Source: Sphingomonas sp. PP-CE-1A-559
GTDB lineage: Bacteria > Pseudomonadota > Alphaproteobacteria > Sphingomonadales > Sphingomonadaceae
Direction: 5' to 3'
DNA length: 64,000 bases
Assembly: GCF_004340965.1 (NCBI RefSeq)
Contig: NZ_SLYA01000002.1
Span: 186,001 to 250,000, forward strand
The notes under the pieces were generated by a model, which searched no databases, was not told where the DNA came from, and saw only the letters and a program-made list of their open reading frames with translations. Each line of letters begins with the position of its first letter. The stretch's first letter is position 1. A program made the translations under genes and the position numbers. Positions 51,457-60,951 of this stretch are shown here, piece by piece.

Positions 51457-52737
51457 TCAAGAAAGCGTCGGCGGGTCCAGCGGCACCATGTCCTTCAGCA
51501 TGATGCCAGGGTCGGCGAGGATGGCCCGGTCGATCATCGCACCGGCTTCCACCAGCTTGCGACCTTGGACGTAATCCTTGACCACACCCACGCAGTCGAG
51601 CGCGATGACACGGCCGTCGCGCAGGTACACGACCGAGAATTTGCGCGTCGCCGGATCGCCGCGCAGGACCGTGTCGTCATAGCCGATCGACAGTCCGACG
51701 GTCTGCAGCTTCAGGTCATACTGGTTCGACCAGAACCACGGCACCGCGTCATATACCGCTGGCTGGCCGACGATGTCCTTCGCCACGACGGTCGCCTGGT
51801 CGTTCGCGTTCTGCACCGATTCGACGCGCACCGCCGCCCCACCGGCAAACCGGTTGGCGTGCAACGCGCAGTCACCGATCGCATACACGTCCGGCACGCT
51901 CGTCCGGCATGCGCCATCGACGGCGACGCCGTTGCCGCCCGCCGCACCCGCGTCGATCAGGGGCGCGACTTCGGGAAGGATGCCGATGCCGACGATCACC
52001 ATGTCGGCGGCGATGACGGTGCCGTCCCCCAGCCGGACCCCGGTGACGCGGTCATCGCCCAGGATGCAGTCGACCGACTGCCCCAGCCGCACGTCGACGC
52101 CGTGTGCACGGTGCTCCGCCTCGAAGAAGCGCGACAGGTCTTCGCCCGCGACGCGCGCAAGTACCCGGTCGAGGGCCTCGAGCAGGATGACGGACTTGCC
52201 GAACTTGCGCAGCACCGCGGCGGCTTCGAGCCCGATATACCCGCCGCCGATCACGACCGCGGTCCCGACATCCGGCAGTTCGGCGATCATCCGGTCGGCG
52301 TCGGCGCGGTCGCGCACGGTGTGGACGCCGGTGAGATGATGGCCAGCGCAGGTCAGTCGTCTGGGCGTCCCGCCGGTCGCCCAGACCAGTCGCCCATAGC
52401 CGATCGTCGTACCGTCCTCCGTCGTCGCGCTGTGCTCGACCGGATCGACCGATACGATACGCGATCCCAGCCGCAGATCGATGCGCTGTTCGGTCCAGAA
52501 CGCCGCCTGTCGGATCAGGATACGGCCGAAGACCTTTTCGCCCGACAAATACTCTTTCGACAAGGGCGGCCGTTCATAGGGAAGCTCGGCCTCCTTGCCG
52601 ACGATCAGGATCGAACCCTCGAAGCCGGTCTTGCGCAACGCGATCGCACACGCCGCTCCGCCGTGCCCACCGCCGACGATGACGACATCGGCGAACACCG
52701 GCATGTCCCGTCGCGCATCGCCTGTGATGCTGTTCAT
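51457..52737 (-). CDS. FAD-dependent ferredoxin/rubredoxin reductase
   Basis: A 426-residue flavoprotein with two Rossmann motifs: [20 protein letters not shown] for FAD and [20 protein letters not shown] for NAD(P). [14 protein letters not shown] and YAIGDCALH are typical of the rhodocoxin/putidaredoxin reductase type that passes electrons to a ferredoxin serving a cytochrome P450 or oxygenase. GAGGG lies 7 bases before the ATG at 52737. No ferredoxin, P450 or oxygenase is adjacent, so its partner is elsewhere. Confidence 0.87.
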   Translation of the reverse strand: MNSITGDARRDMPVFADVVIVGGGHGGAACAIALRKTGFEGSILIVGKEAELPYERPPLSKEYLSGEKVFGRILIRQAAFWTEQRIDLRLGSRIVSVDPVEHSATTEDGTTIGYGRLVWATGGTPRRLTCAGHHLTGVHTVRDRADADRMIAELPDVGTAVVIGGGYIGLEAAAVLRKFGKSVILLEALDRVLARVAGEDLSRFFEAEHRAHGVDVRLGQSVDCILGDDRVTGVRLGDGTVIAADMVIVGIGILPEVAPLIDAGAAGGNGVAVDGACRTSVPDVYAIGDCALHANRFAGGAAVRVESVQNANDQATVVAKDIVGQPAVYDAVPWFWSNQYDLKLQTVGLSIGYDDTVLRGDPATRKFSVVYLRDGRVIALDCVGVVKDYVQGRKLVEAGAMIDRAILADPGIMLKDMVPLDPPTLS

Positions 52738-52950
52738 ATCGCTACCCTCGTCCACCTGGTCCCGGTCGAGTAGCACGCCGATCTGCCCTCGTGGTGCGCA
52801 TTCCTATTGGCGATGTCGGATGACCTCAACTGCGGCCGCAGATCCTCCCGTGCAGTGAACAGCGCCACTTGCGCGAAGTTACCGTAAAGCGCGCGCGGTG
52901 TGTATTAGGCTCCGTGGCCGGGCTCTGCGTTCGGACGGGGGATTGCCGAA

Positions 52951-53964
52951 GTGATTGCGGACGGAACTGCCGAAATACCCAAGGCGCACGCGTGGGACCC
53001 CGACCATCTGCGGCTTGCGGTCACCGCCGCGGGCGTTGCCCTGTGGGCATGGAACGTCGACACCGACGCCTTCACGATGGACGAGCGGGGCTTCGAGCTT
53101 TGGTGCCTCCCGTGGCGCGCCGAAGTCACGTTCGAGGAATTGTCGGCGCATATCCATCCGTCCGATCGCGACCGCGTCCACTCCGCCTTCGCCGCCACCC
53201 GCGCGGTACTCGGCAGCTACGAGACCGACTTCCGGATCATGATCGGCGAGGAGGTCCGCTGGATCTCCGCACGCGGCCAGGGCGAGGATGTCGGGATCGT
53301 CGGACGGACGATGTTCGGCATCTTCCTCGACGTTACCGGCCGCAAGCAGGCGGAGGAGGGCAACGAACTGCTCGCTGGCGAAATGAGCCACCGCGTCAAG
53401 AACCTGCTGGCGATCGCGAGCGGCCTGACCGCGATAACCTCGCGCACTGCACCCAATACGCAGGACATGGCGCGCGAACTGACCGAGCGCTTGAGTGCGC
53501 TGGGACGGGCGCACGATCTCGTCCGTCCGTTGCCCGGCGGGCAGGGCGACGCGGCGTTGCTCGGCGACCTGCTCTCGGTGTTGCTGGCCCCCTATGACGA
53601 CATGGGCGCCTTCAAGGGCCGCATCCGCGTCGCGGTCGAGCGCATGGGCGTCGGCGAGAATGCCGCGACCGGACTGGGACTGATCATCCACGAACTCGCG
53701 ACCAATTCGATGAAATACGGCGCGCTGTCCGCACCGACCGGAACGCTCGACCTGTCCAGCACCGCGACCGAAGACGAAGTGATCCTGACCTGGCTCGAAC
53801 GCGGCGGTCCGGAAGTCGAAAGCCCGAATGCCGGGGAAGGCTTTGGCAGCAAGCTCGTCCGCCGTACCGTTGCCGGGCAGCTGGGGGGCTCGATCGCCTA
53901 TGAATGGTCGACGGGCGGGGTAATCATCACGCTGACGATGCGGCGAGACCGGCTTTCATCCTGA
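52951..53964 (+). CDS. PAS-domain HWE-type (HisKA_2-like) histidine kinase
   Basis: A soluble kinase of 337 residues with a GTG start at 52951. A PAS domain (about 18-130, VDTDAFTMDERGFELW to IFLDVTGRKQAEEG) is followed by the HWE dimerisation motif EMSHRVKNLLAIASGL with the phospho-His, and an ATPase domain with IIHELATNSMKYGALS and GEGFGSKLVRRTVAGQ. No membrane helix or receiver is present. HWE kinases in alphaproteobacteria often feed the PhyR/EcfG general stress pathway; here a CsbD-like stress protein follows, which agrees, but no phyR is in view. Confidence 0.87.
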   Translation: MIADGTAEIPKAHAWDPDHLRLAVTAAGVALWAWNVDTDAFTMDERGFELWCLPWRAEVTFEELSAHIHPSDRDRVHSAFAATRAVLGSYETDFRIMIGEEVRWISARGQGEDVGIVGRTMFGIFLDVTGRKQAEEGNELLAGEMSHRVKNLLAIASGLTAITSRTAPNTQDMARELTERLSALGRAHDLVRPLPGGQGDAALLGDLLSVLLAPYDDMGAFKGRIRVAVERMGVGENAATGLGLIIHELATNSMKYGALSAPTGTLDLSSTATEDEVILTWLERGGPEVESPNAGEGFGSKLVRRTVAGQLGGSIAYEWSTGGVIITLTMRRDRLSS

Positions 53965-54036
53965 CTGGCCTTCAACGCCCGGCCGTGATCACCAGGATAG
54001 TAGTTTAGTACCTGATGCGGGTGCAGGAATACTGCG

Positions 54037-54066
54037 GAAACATCCGCGGTCCGATGGGTTATGTCT
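54037..54066 (+). promoter_or_regulatory. Weak EcfG-like promoter candidate before csbD-like gene
   Basis: GGAAA, 16 bases, then GGTTAT roughly matches the alphaproteobacterial EcfG pattern GGAAC-N16/17-CGTT with mismatches. It would give a leader of about 140 bases. Low confidence. Confidence 0.25.
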
Positions 54067-54149
54067 CTGGGCAATATGAGTTTCGGGTCTGCCGGAGCGC
54101 GAACTTCTTTGCCCGTGCGACCCCATCGTTTTCAGCAGCGAGGAGCAGC

Positions 54150-54164
54150 GCGGGATATTCCCGC
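54150..54164. promoter_or_regulatory. 15-bp perfect palindrome in the csbD-like leader
   Basis: GCGGGATATTCCCGC (6-3-6) lies 51 bases before the start codon. It could be an operator or an RNA hairpin. Confidence 0.4.
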
Positions 54165-54214
54165 CGGCTTCGTCGTTTGAAGCCCCATCATCCACGTATC
54201 GAAGGAGATCATTC

Positions 54215-54499
54215 ATGAACACCGACACCCTCAGCGGCGCAGCAACCGACGTCAGCGGCAAGGTCAAGGAAACCCTTGGCGGTGCGATCGGCGACAAGTC
54301 GCTGCAGAGCGAAGGCGCAGCGGATCAGCTGACCGGTACCGTCCAGAAGACGGTCGGCCAGGCCAAGGACGTCGTCGAAGAGAACATCCGTCCGCTGGTC
54401 GACTATGTCCGCCAGTTCTCGAAGGAGCGTCCGTTCACCGCCGCAGCAGTTGCCGGTGTGCTGGGTATCGCCCTGATCAACACGCTCCGCGGCAAGTAA
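54215..54499 (+). CDS. CsbD-like stress protein with C-terminal membrane helix
   Basis: A 94-residue protein. Residues 1-55 resemble the CsbD family (ATDVSGKVKETLGGAIGDKS, then GAADQLTGTVQKTVGQAKD), commonly induced by general stress. The C-terminal part (PFTAAAVAGVLGIALINTLR) is a membrane-anchoring helix as in DUF883 proteins, so this is a CsbD/DUF883-type hybrid. GAAGGAG lies 6 bases before the ATG. It follows an HWE kinase. Confidence 0.8.
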   Translation: MNTDTLSGAATDVSGKVKETLGGAIGDKSLQSEGAADQLTGTVQKTVGQAKDVVEENIRPLVDYVRQFSKERPFTAAAVAGVLGIALINTLRGK

Positions 54500-54512
54500 G
54501 CCTCGGCGCGTC

Positions 54513-54542
54513 GCGGCGGGGGCGCATGATCGCTCCCGCCGC
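54513..54542 (+). terminator. Hairpin terminator after the csbD-like gene
   Basis: GCGGCGGGGGCG and CGCTCCCGCCGC pair around CATGAT, 14 bases after the stop. No clear U tract follows. Confidence 0.5.
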
Positions 54543-54748
54543 TATACCGTTACTCGCGTTACCGAAGACGTACGACACCAAGCGCACTCGATCGTTGCGC
54601 TACCGATAAACAAGCGGCGGCTGGTCGATCGAATATCCGGCGACCTCATCGCGAACCACGCAATACCAATTCGCTGCAATTGCGGACCGTGATCAACGGT
54701 CGCGCTGCCAAAGAACTATGTCGATCGGACATCGGAGAGGAGCCCCGC

Positions 54749-55021
54749 ATGACGGATCATACGGATTACGAAACCGATTACGATTCCAACCTCGTTGTGG
54801 GACACCGCGAGCAGCGATCCGACGACGACTGGGACAAGGTCTGGAATACCGACGACCGCAACCGCGATACGCTCCGCAAGATTGAGTTCGGACTGGCGGT
54901 CATCGCCGCGAGCGTAGCACTCGTTATGGTCCGCGGCGGATGGCTGCGGATGACCGCTCGACCGAACCATGTCGTGCCCTCGGCGGCCGATATTCACGTC
55001 CAGATGCCGCCGCCGCGCTAA
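54749..55021 (+). CDS. Small acidic membrane protein (90 aa)
   Basis: A 90-residue protein from the ATG at 54749 (GGAGAGGAG upstream). The N-terminal half is very acidic and hydrophilic (TDHTDYETDYDSNLVVGHRE, DDDWDKVWNTDDRNRD); then comes one membrane helix (GLAVIAASVALVMVRGGWL) and a short Pro-rich tail. Topology is probably N-in. Its place between a CsbD-like and an Hsp20 gene suggests a stress role; function is not known. Confidence 0.6.
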   Translation: MTDHTDYETDYDSNLVVGHREQRSDDDWDKVWNTDDRNRDTLRKIEFGLAVIAASVALVMVRGGWLRMTARPNHVVPSAADIHVQMPPPR

Positions 55022-55049
55022 AGCCGAGCGCATCGAATAATAGCGCCCG

Positions 55050-55087
55050 AATAAAAGAACGACTGCCAGCATTTGGGCTGGCAGTCG
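55050..55087 (-). terminator. Rho-independent terminator of hsp20
   Basis: CGACTGCCAGC and GCTGGCAGTCG form a perfect 11-bp stem with a 6-base loop, 9 bases after the hsp20 stop. On the reverse strand it is followed by TTCTTTTATTC. It can also serve the convergent plus-strand gene. Confidence 0.8.
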
Positions 55088-55096
55088 TCATTCCCG

Positions 55097-55582
55097 TTAC
55101 GCGGCGGAGCGTTCCGCCTGCTTGTCTTCGAGACGATCGCCGCTGCGATCATTGGCTGCGGTGCCGGTGATCTCGATCCGGCGTGGCTTCATTGCCTCGG
55201 GGATTTCGCGCTTCAGCGCGATGCGCAGGAGGCCGTTGTCGAAGCTCGCATTCTGGACCTGCACGAAGTCGGCAAGCTGGAAGCGGCGCTCGAACGCACG
55301 GGTCGCGATCCCGCGGTGGACGAAGCGGCCATCGTCGCGCTCGTCGGGCTTGCGCCCGCTGACCGTCAACTGGTTGTTCTGCGCGACGATCTCGATGTCG
55401 TCGGGGCGAAACCCGGCGACGGCGAGCGTGATCTGATAGCTGTCCTCGCTCTCGCGTTCGATATCGAACGGCGGGTAGCCATCGACCGTTTCGGTTCGCG
55501 CGGTCGCTTCCAGCAAGTCGAACAGACGGTCGAAACCGACCGTGGAACGACGGTAAGGCGTAAAGTCGAAGTTCGTCCTCAT
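55097..55582 (-). CDS. Small heat shock protein Hsp20
   Basis: An alpha-crystallin chaperone of 161 residues that holds unfolding proteins in the cytoplasm. The N-terminus MRTNFDFTPYRRSTVGFDRL is typical of IbpA-like proteins. The alpha-crystallin domain runs from YPPFDIERESEDSYQITLAV to NGLLRIALKREIPEAMKPRR, with the conserved FDNGLLRI. The C-terminal RRIEITGTA carries the I-x-I anchor (IEI). AGGAGG precedes the ATG, buried in a predicted thermometer hairpin. An RpoH-like promoter lies upstream. Confidence 0.92.
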   Translation of the reverse strand: MRTNFDFTPYRRSTVGFDRLFDLLEATARTETVDGYPPFDIERESEDSYQITLAVAGFRPDDIEIVAQNNQLTVSGRKPDERDDGRFVHRGIATRAFERRFQLADFVQVQNASFDNGLLRIALKREIPEAMKPRRIEITGTAANDRSGDRLEDKQAERSAA

Positions 55583-55670
55583 ATCCAAATCCTCCTCATG
55601 AGCAATCTGAGCACGAGGAGCACCGGTAAAGCCGGTGCCCTCAGTCGCCGGACCGATCGACGCGTCCGGC
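55583..55670 (-). promoter_or_regulatory. ROSE-like RNA thermometer in the hsp20 leader
   Basis: On the reverse strand three hairpins follow each other. They are GCCGGAC/GTCCGGC (55670-55647), GGCACCGG/CCGGTGCT (55639-55619) and a short final one in which UUGCU (55605-55601) pairs with AGGA of the Shine-Dalgarno sequence around CAUG. UUGCU opposite AGGA with an extra G is the defining part of ROSE elements, which melt on heat to free the ribosome site. Seen directly: motif, hairpins and place. Inferred: temperature control. Confidence 0.65.
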
Positions 55671-55677
55671 GATCGGG

Positions 55678-55706
55678 GAAATAATTTCGTGTCCGAAGGC
55701 GTCAAG
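55678..55706 (-). promoter_or_regulatory. RpoH (sigma-32)-like promoter of hsp20
   Basis: CTTGAC (55706-55701), 17 bases, then TATTTC (55683-55678) on the reverse strand. CTTGA with this spacing is the alphaproteobacterial heat-shock pattern. The transcript would begin near 55671, giving the hairpin leader. Confidence 0.55.
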
Positions 55707-55753
55707 ATTTCCGAACGAAATTTTTTGCACCGGTCGCTAGCGGCTGCAATCCG

Positions 55754-56158
55754 CTACTTGATGCGCTTCCACGACTGCGTCTTGCAGCCGAACCCGGCGA
55801 ACATGCAGCCTTCGCCGACCAACGTGCGGGCATCGATCTGCGTGATCGTGCCGGACACGGTCTGGCCGACATCGGGAATGAAGACCTCGCCGCTCCATCG
55901 CCCAGGCTCGTCCTCGACGAAATCGCGGAACAGTTCCTCGCCGACGAGCTGGTCGACGCCGCCGCGCTGCGCGTCCTCGATCGCAGTGCGGCTCGCCCAC
56001 ACGACCGTCCCGCAGATCGCATCGCGACAGCGCTTGAAGGTCACGTGGACGGTGTTGTGCGGGTTGGCCCAGATCCCGGCGGGCGGCGGGGTTCGTGCCG
56101 CGACGGGCGCGGCGACCAGCGAGAGTGCCAGGATTGCGGCCGAATATTTGAAAAGCAT
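55754..56158 (-). CDS. DUF2147 periplasmic protein
   Basis: A 134-residue exported protein with signal peptide MLFKYSAAILALSLVAAPVA (cleavage near AAR/T). The mature part matches DUF2147: GIWANPHNTVHVTFKRCRDA (usually GxWxT... followed by a strand), CGTVVWAS and GEVFIPDVGQTVSGTITQID. Four cysteines (RCRDAICG, GCMFAGFGC) can form two disulfides. The function of the family is unknown, though often envelope-stress related. It is upstream of hsp20 on the same strand. Confidence 0.85.
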   Translation of the reverse strand: MLFKYSAAILALSLVAAPVAARTPPPAGIWANPHNTVHVTFKRCRDAICGTVVWASRTAIEDAQRGGVDQLVGEELFRDFVEDEPGRWSGEVFIPDVGQTVSGTITQIDARTLVGEGCMFAGFGCKTQSWKRIK

Positions 56159-56348
56159 GTCATCCTCTCGAATTCCCTACCGGATCGAACGTGCCAAACC
56201 TCGCTTCGAGCCCTGTCGAATAGGTAAAACCGGAATTTCGATTGCTACCTATGCGGCTGATTTGGCTCAGTATCTAATGGACGGCGTTGCGATGATTTGG
56301 TCGCTACCCTAGATACCGGGATTGGTGATCATCGACGAGTAGACTGTT

Positions 56349-58970
56349 TTGACTGATATCATCGACAGCGCCGTCGAAAGCGCCCCGAAAATGACGGCGG
56401 ATGCCGAGCGGATCGCGGCCGAGCTGATCGCGCAGGACGTCGGCACCGATCCGTTCGTCGCGGCCGTGCGGGCCACGCGGATGCCGATGATCATCACCAA
56501 TCCCCGGCTGCCCGACAATCCCGTCGTGTTTACCAACGACGCGTTTTGCCGGTTGAGCGGCTATAGTCGGGCGGAGATCCTCGGCCGCAATTGTCGGTTC
56601 CTGCAGGGGCCGGAGACCGATGCTGCGACCGTCGTCAAGATTCGCGAGGCGGTGCGGCAGGTCCGGCCGATCGAGATCGACATCCAGAACCACCGCAAGG
56701 ACGGCGAGCTGTTCTGGAACCGCCTGTTGCTGGCGCCGGTCTACGATACCGAAGGCGTGCTCGCCTATTTCTTCGCAAGCCAGGTCGATGTGACTCTCGA
56801 GCGCGAACGGCTGCAAGGTCTGGAATCGAGCAATGCCGCGCTTCTGGCCGAGCTGACCGACCGATTGCGGATGCAGCAGGAGCAGGAGCGCGAGCTGGCC
56901 TTCACACTGAAGGCTGCACGCTTCGGCACCTGGAGCCTGGAGATCGCCAGCAAGCAGCTGACTGCATCCGATACGTGCAAGGAAATATTCGGCCGCCCCA
57001 GTCACGAGCCCTTCACCTACGAGGACCGGCTCGAGGCAATCCATCCCGAGGATAGGGCGAAAAGCGTAGCCGAAGTCCGTCGCTGCGTCGCTGAGGGCAC
57101 CGACTATGACGTGGTCTACCGCATCTATCGCCGCGATGGAGAACTGCGCTGGCTCGCCTCGCGCGGCCAGCCCTTCTTCAACACCGAGGGCGAGGCGTTG
57201 CGGATCGCCGGCGTCTCGACCGACATCACCGACCAGCGTCGCAGCGAGATCATGCGCGCGGCGCTCGTCGAACTGGGCGACGTGTTTCGCGACACGGACG
57301 AACCGGATGATATCTCCTTCGCGGCTGCGCGGATCATCGGCCAAACGGTCGGCGCGGATCGGGCAGGCTATGGCGAGATCGACGCCGACACGCTCACGAT
57401 CATGCGCGACTGGAGTGCGCCGCGCGTCGCGCCCCTTTTTGGCAGCTTCAATCTACGCAGCTTCGGAACGTACATCGACGATCTGAAAAATGGCGACGAA
57501 GTGTGTATCGAAGACGCGCACACCGATCCGCGGACGCGGTCGACGGTCGCTGCTCTGGAGGCGATTTCCGTCCGCGCGATCGTCAACATGCCGATCATGG
57601 AAAACGGACGGTTGGTCGCGATGCTCTATCTCGGCAGCGGCCGTGCAAGGCAATGGCGCGCGGACGAGGTGGCGTTCGTTCGCGAGGTCGCCGAGCGCAC
57701 CCGCATCGCGACCGAGCGGCGGCGCACGGAGCAGGAGCTCGCAGCTCTGGCGGCATCTCTGGAACAGCAGGTCGCGGCGCGGACCGGCGAGCTCCAGCAT
57801 GCCGAAGATGCGCTGCGCCAGTCGCAGAAAATGGAAGCGGTCGGCCAGCTTACCGGCGGCGTCGCGCATGATTTCAACAATCTGCTGACGGTCATCCGTT
57901 CGGCGACCGACCTGCTGAAGCGTCCGGACCTCAGTGCGGAACGGCGCGAACGCTATATCGATGCGATCTCCGACACCGCCGATCGTGCCGCGAAACTGAC
58001 GGGGCAACTGCTCGCCTTCGCGCGGCGGCAAGCGCTCCAGCCCGAGGTGATCGACGTGGGACAAAGCCTGCGCGTCATCGCCGACATGCTGGGCACGCTG
58101 ACGGGCTCGCGGATCGTCATCGACATCGACGTGCCCGAGACGCCGCTGTTCACCAACGTCGATCCGAGCCAGCTCGATACCGCGCTCGTGAACATGGCGG
58201 TCAATGCGCGTGACGCGATGGACGGCGCGGGCCATATCCTGATCGCGGTACGACCGGCATCGTTCATCCCCGCCGTTCGCTCGCATCCGGCCGTGCCGGG
58301 ACGCTATGTCGCCATCTCGATGACCGACAGCGGCACCGGCATCGAACCCGAGAAACTGGAGCGGATCTTCGAGCCGTTCTTCACGACCAAGGGCGTCGGG
58401 CAGGGCACCGGTCTCGGTCTTAGCCAGGTGTTCGGGTTCGCCAAACAGTCCGAGGGCGACATCGTCGTCGAAAGCCCGCCCGGCGAGGGCGCGACGTTCA
58501 CCTTGTATCTGCCGCAGGTCGACGAGAGCGACCGTCCTGCCGAGGACGACACCGTCCAGACGCTGGCCGACGGTCATGGAACCTGCGTGCTCGTCGTGGA
58601 GGACAACAGGGAAGTCGGGACGTTCACGACGCAGTCGCTGGCCGAGCTTGGCTATGTGACGGTGTGGGCGGCCAATGCGCAGGAGGCCCTGGCGGAGCTG
58701 GGCAAGGATGCCTCGCGCTTCGACATCGTGTTTTCGGATGTGGTGATGCCGGGGATGAACGGCATCGAACTCGGCAAGGCGATCCGCGCCGACCATCCGA
58801 GCCTGCCGGTCGTGCTGACGTCGGGGTACAGCAATATCCTCGCGCAGGACGGTACGCACGGGTTCGAGCTGCTCCACAAGCCGTATTCGGTCGAGCAATT
58901 GTCGCGCGTACTGCGCAAGGCGGCGGGCTGGGGAAGCGCCGACAGGAGTTCGGACGGCTCGGCGGAATAA
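56349..58970 (+). CDS. LOV-PAS-GAF hybrid histidine kinase with C-terminal receiver
   Basis: An 873-residue soluble blue-light sensor kinase. The LOV domain (about 45-160) has the full flavin site GRNCRFLQG with the photoactive Cys82, plus [23 protein letters not shown] domain (about 185-300), a GAF domain (about 315-465) and a coiled coil follow, then the kinase: [19 protein letters not shown] (His507), [13 protein letters not shown] (N-box), and [16 protein letters not shown]. The receiver ends the protein with Asp797 in [11 protein letters not shown] and the Lys in LLHKPYS. The start is TTG at 56349 or ATG at 56391. Output partner is not adjacent. Confidence 0.9.
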   Translation: MTDIIDSAVESAPKMTADAERIAAELIAQDVGTDPFVAAVRATRMPMIITNPRLPDNPVVFTNDAFCRLSGYSRAEILGRNCRFLQGPETDAATVVKIREAVRQVRPIEIDIQNHRKDGELFWNRLLLAPVYDTEGVLAYFFASQVDVTLERERLQGLESSNAALLAELTDRLRMQQEQERELAFTLKAARFGTWSLEIASKQLTASDTCKEIFGRPSHEPFTYEDRLEAIHPEDRAKSVAEVRRCVAEGTDYDVVYRIYRRDGELRWLASRGQPFFNTEGEALRIAGVSTDITDQRRSEIMRAALVELGDVFRDTDEPDDISFAAARIIGQTVGADRAGYGEIDADTLTIMRDWSAPRVAPLFGSFNLRSFGTYIDDLKNGDEVCIEDAHTDPRTRSTVAALEAISVRAIVNMPIMENGRLVAMLYLGSGRARQWRADEVAFVREVAERTRIATERRRTEQELAALAASLEQQVAARTGELQHAEDALRQSQKMEAVGQLTGGVAHDFNNLLTVIRSATDLLKRPDLSAERRERYIDAISDTADRAAKLTGQLLAFARRQALQPEVIDVGQSLRVIADMLGTLTGSRIVIDIDVPETPLFTNVDPSQLDTALVNMAVNARDAMDGAGHILIAVRPASFIPAVRSHPAVPGRYVAISMTDSGTGIEPEKLERIFEPFFTTKGVGQGTGLGLSQVFGFAKQSEGDIVVESPPGEGATFTLYLPQVDESDRPAEDDTVQTLADGHGTCVLVVEDNREVGTFTTQSLAELGYVTVWAANAQEALAELGKDASRFDIVFSDVVMPGMNGIELGKAIRADHPSLPVVLTSGYSNILAQDGTHGFELLHKPYSVEQLSRVLRKAAGWGSADRSSDGSAE

Positions 58971-59001
58971 AGAAGCAGCTGTCGATCCGCGCGCGAAAGG
59001 C

Positions 59002-59829
59002 TCAGGCGGTCGGCGCCATCAGCGCCCGGATACGCTGCGCCGTTTCCGGGGTGGCGGGATTGTAAACGATCATCCCAAGGTCCGGCCGACCGTCGACCGC
59101 AAATGCCGAGAATTCGAGTTCGAGCAGGCCGTGTACCGGATGGTGAAGCCGCTTCAGGCCGTCCGCATGCCGGGCAACGTTGTTGTCGCGCCATAACGCA
59201 TCGAATTCGGGACTAAGCCGCGACAGTTCCTCGACCAGTTGGCTGATCTCCGCGCCCGCGCCAGCACGCGCGGCATCTGCCCGAAACGTACCGACAACGT
59301 AGCGTGCAACGTTGAGCCAGTCCTCCTGGGCCGCCTTGATGCTCGCATTGGTGAACATCAGGCGCAGGATGTTGCGCTGGTCGCGGGGCAACGTTGAATA
59401 GTCCGTCAGCAGGGTCGCCGCCGCAGCGTTCCACGCGACCACGTCCCAAGTCGGCGTCTTGACGATCGCCGGGCTGCATTCCAGCGCATCCAGCACGCGC
59501 TGCAGCCGCGGCGTGACTTCGTCGGAGGCGCGATAGGTCGCTTCGGGCGGGTGGCCGAGACCAAGCACGAACAGGTGTTCGCGCTCCGGCTCGGTCAGCA
59601 TCAGGCCGCCGGCGATGCGGTTGAGGACGTCGGCCGATGGCGCGCCGCCGCGGCCCTGTTCGAGCCAGGTGTACCAGGTCGCCGAGATGTTCGCGCGCTG
59701 GGCGACTTCCTCGCGGCGCAAGCCGGGCGTCCGCCGTCGTCCACCGCTGAACCCGAACGCGGCCGCGTCCATGCGTGCCCGGCGATCGCGCAGGAACGTG
59801 CCGAGCGCATTGTCAGTCTCGATAGACAT
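59002..59829 (-). CDS. XRE-family regulator with MmyB-like ligand-binding domain
   Basis: A 275-residue regulator from the ATG at 59829 (AGGA 6 bases upstream; the ATG at 59835 lies on the ribosome site). The N-terminal helix-turn-helix contains RTPGLRREEVAQRANISATW and YTWLEQGRG, a hallmark of the MmyB family, and the C-terminal domain (about 100-270) has WDVVAWNAAAATLLTDYSTL, a PAS-like sensor seen in MmyB. It is divergent from an SDR gene and is likely its repressor or activator. Confidence 0.9.
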   Translation of the reverse strand: MSIETDNALGTFLRDRRARMDAAAFGFSGGRRRTPGLRREEVAQRANISATWYTWLEQGRGGAPSADVLNRIAGGLMLTEPEREHLFVLGLGHPPEATYRASDEVTPRLQRVLDALECSPAIVKTPTWDVVAWNAAAATLLTDYSTLPRDQRNILRLMFTNASIKAAQEDWLNVARYVVGTFRADAARAGAGAEISQLVEELSRLSPEFDALWRDNNVARHADGLKRLHHPVHGLLELEFSAFAVDGRPDLGMIVYNPATPETAQRIRALMAPTA

Positions 59830-59926
59830 CGACATCCTGTTGAAGATTATACCATGATAAGGTCACTACTTTTACAGGTGTCGAAGTACGCCCAAGTCTT
59901 GCTCCGGACAATATCGGAGAGTTTGG

Positions 59927-60832
59927 ATGCGTGTATTTTTGACGGGTGCGACGGGCTTCATCGGGTCGCGTATCGTGCCGGAACTGCTGAGTGCGGGGCA
60001 TGAGGTCTTGGGTCTTACCCGGTCCGACGCCGGTGCTCGTTCGCTTGAGGACGCCGGCGCCGAGGTGCACCGCGGCGATCTCGTCGATCTCGACAGCCTG
60101 CGCAGCGGGGCGGAGCAGGCCGATGCGGTGATCCACACCGCGTTCGATCATGAGTTCACCAACTTCGTCGCGAACTGCGAAAAGGACCGCCGCGTGATCG
60201 GCGCGATGGGGGAGGTGCTCAAGGGGAGTGATCGTCCCATGATCATCACGTCGGGTACCGGGATCGGCGATACCGGCCCGGGCAAACCTGCGCTCGAGTC
60301 CGCGTTCAACCCCGATTACCCCAATCCGCGCATCGCGTCGGAAAAGGCGGGGCAGGTGCTTCTTGAGGCGGGCGTAGACGTCCGCGTCATGCGCCTTCCG
60401 CAGGTCCACGATACCGTCAAGCAGGGGCTGATCACGCCCTATGTCGATATCGCGCGCGAGAAGGGCGTGGTCGCCTATGTCGGTGACGGCGACAATCGCT
60501 GGCCCGCTGCGCACGTTCTGGACGTGGCGAAACTCTACGCGTTCGTGCTCGACAAGGGCGAGAAGGGCGCGCGGTACAATGCCGTCGCGGAGGAAGGCGT
60601 CAGCGCGCGGGCGATCGCCGAAGTCGTCGCGGCCGGGCTGGGCCTGCCGACGCTATCGCTGACTCAGGAGCAGGCGAACGATCATTTCGGTTGGTTCGGC
60701 ATGTTCGCCTCGCTCGACATGCTCGCCTCCAGCGACTGGACGCGCGCGCAACTCGGCTGGAACCCGACCGGTCCCGGATTGATCGCCGATCTTGAAGCCA
60801 TGGACTATGCATCGGGCCTGGTCGACGCCTGA
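59927..60832 (+). CDS. SDR-family NAD(P)-dependent epimerase/dehydratase-like oxidoreductase
   Basis: An atypical extended SDR of 301 residues. It begins MRVFLTGATGFIGSRIVPEL with the GATGFIG cofactor motif; AVIHTAFDH and ITSGTGIGD follow. The usual YxxxK is replaced: near IASEKAGQVLLEAG the Tyr position is Ala-Ser, so it belongs to the atypical SDR group related to NAD(P)-binding reductases. GGAGAG precedes the ATG. Divergent from the MmyB-type regulator; substrate unknown. Confidence 0.85.
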   Translation: MRVFLTGATGFIGSRIVPELLSAGHEVLGLTRSDAGARSLEDAGAEVHRGDLVDLDSLRSGAEQADAVIHTAFDHEFTNFVANCEKDRRVIGAMGEVLKGSDRPMIITSGTGIGDTGPGKPALESAFNPDYPNPRIASEKAGQVLLEAGVDVRVMRLPQVHDTVKQGLITPYVDIAREKGVVAYVGDGDNRWPAAHVLDVAKLYAFVLDKGEKGARYNAVAEEGVSARAIAEVVAAGLGLPTLSLTQEQANDHFGWFGMFASLDMLASSDWTRAQLGWNPTGPGLIADLEAMDYASGLVDA

Positions 60833-60951
60833 GCGAGCATCCCGCTGGCGACAATTTATAGTTTGGCGTCAGCGGGATACGCGTCGAGCAGATGCCGCTT
60901 GCATCGGTGCGCGGCTCGGGACCATCCTGCGACATTGTCTACGGGGGTCTC

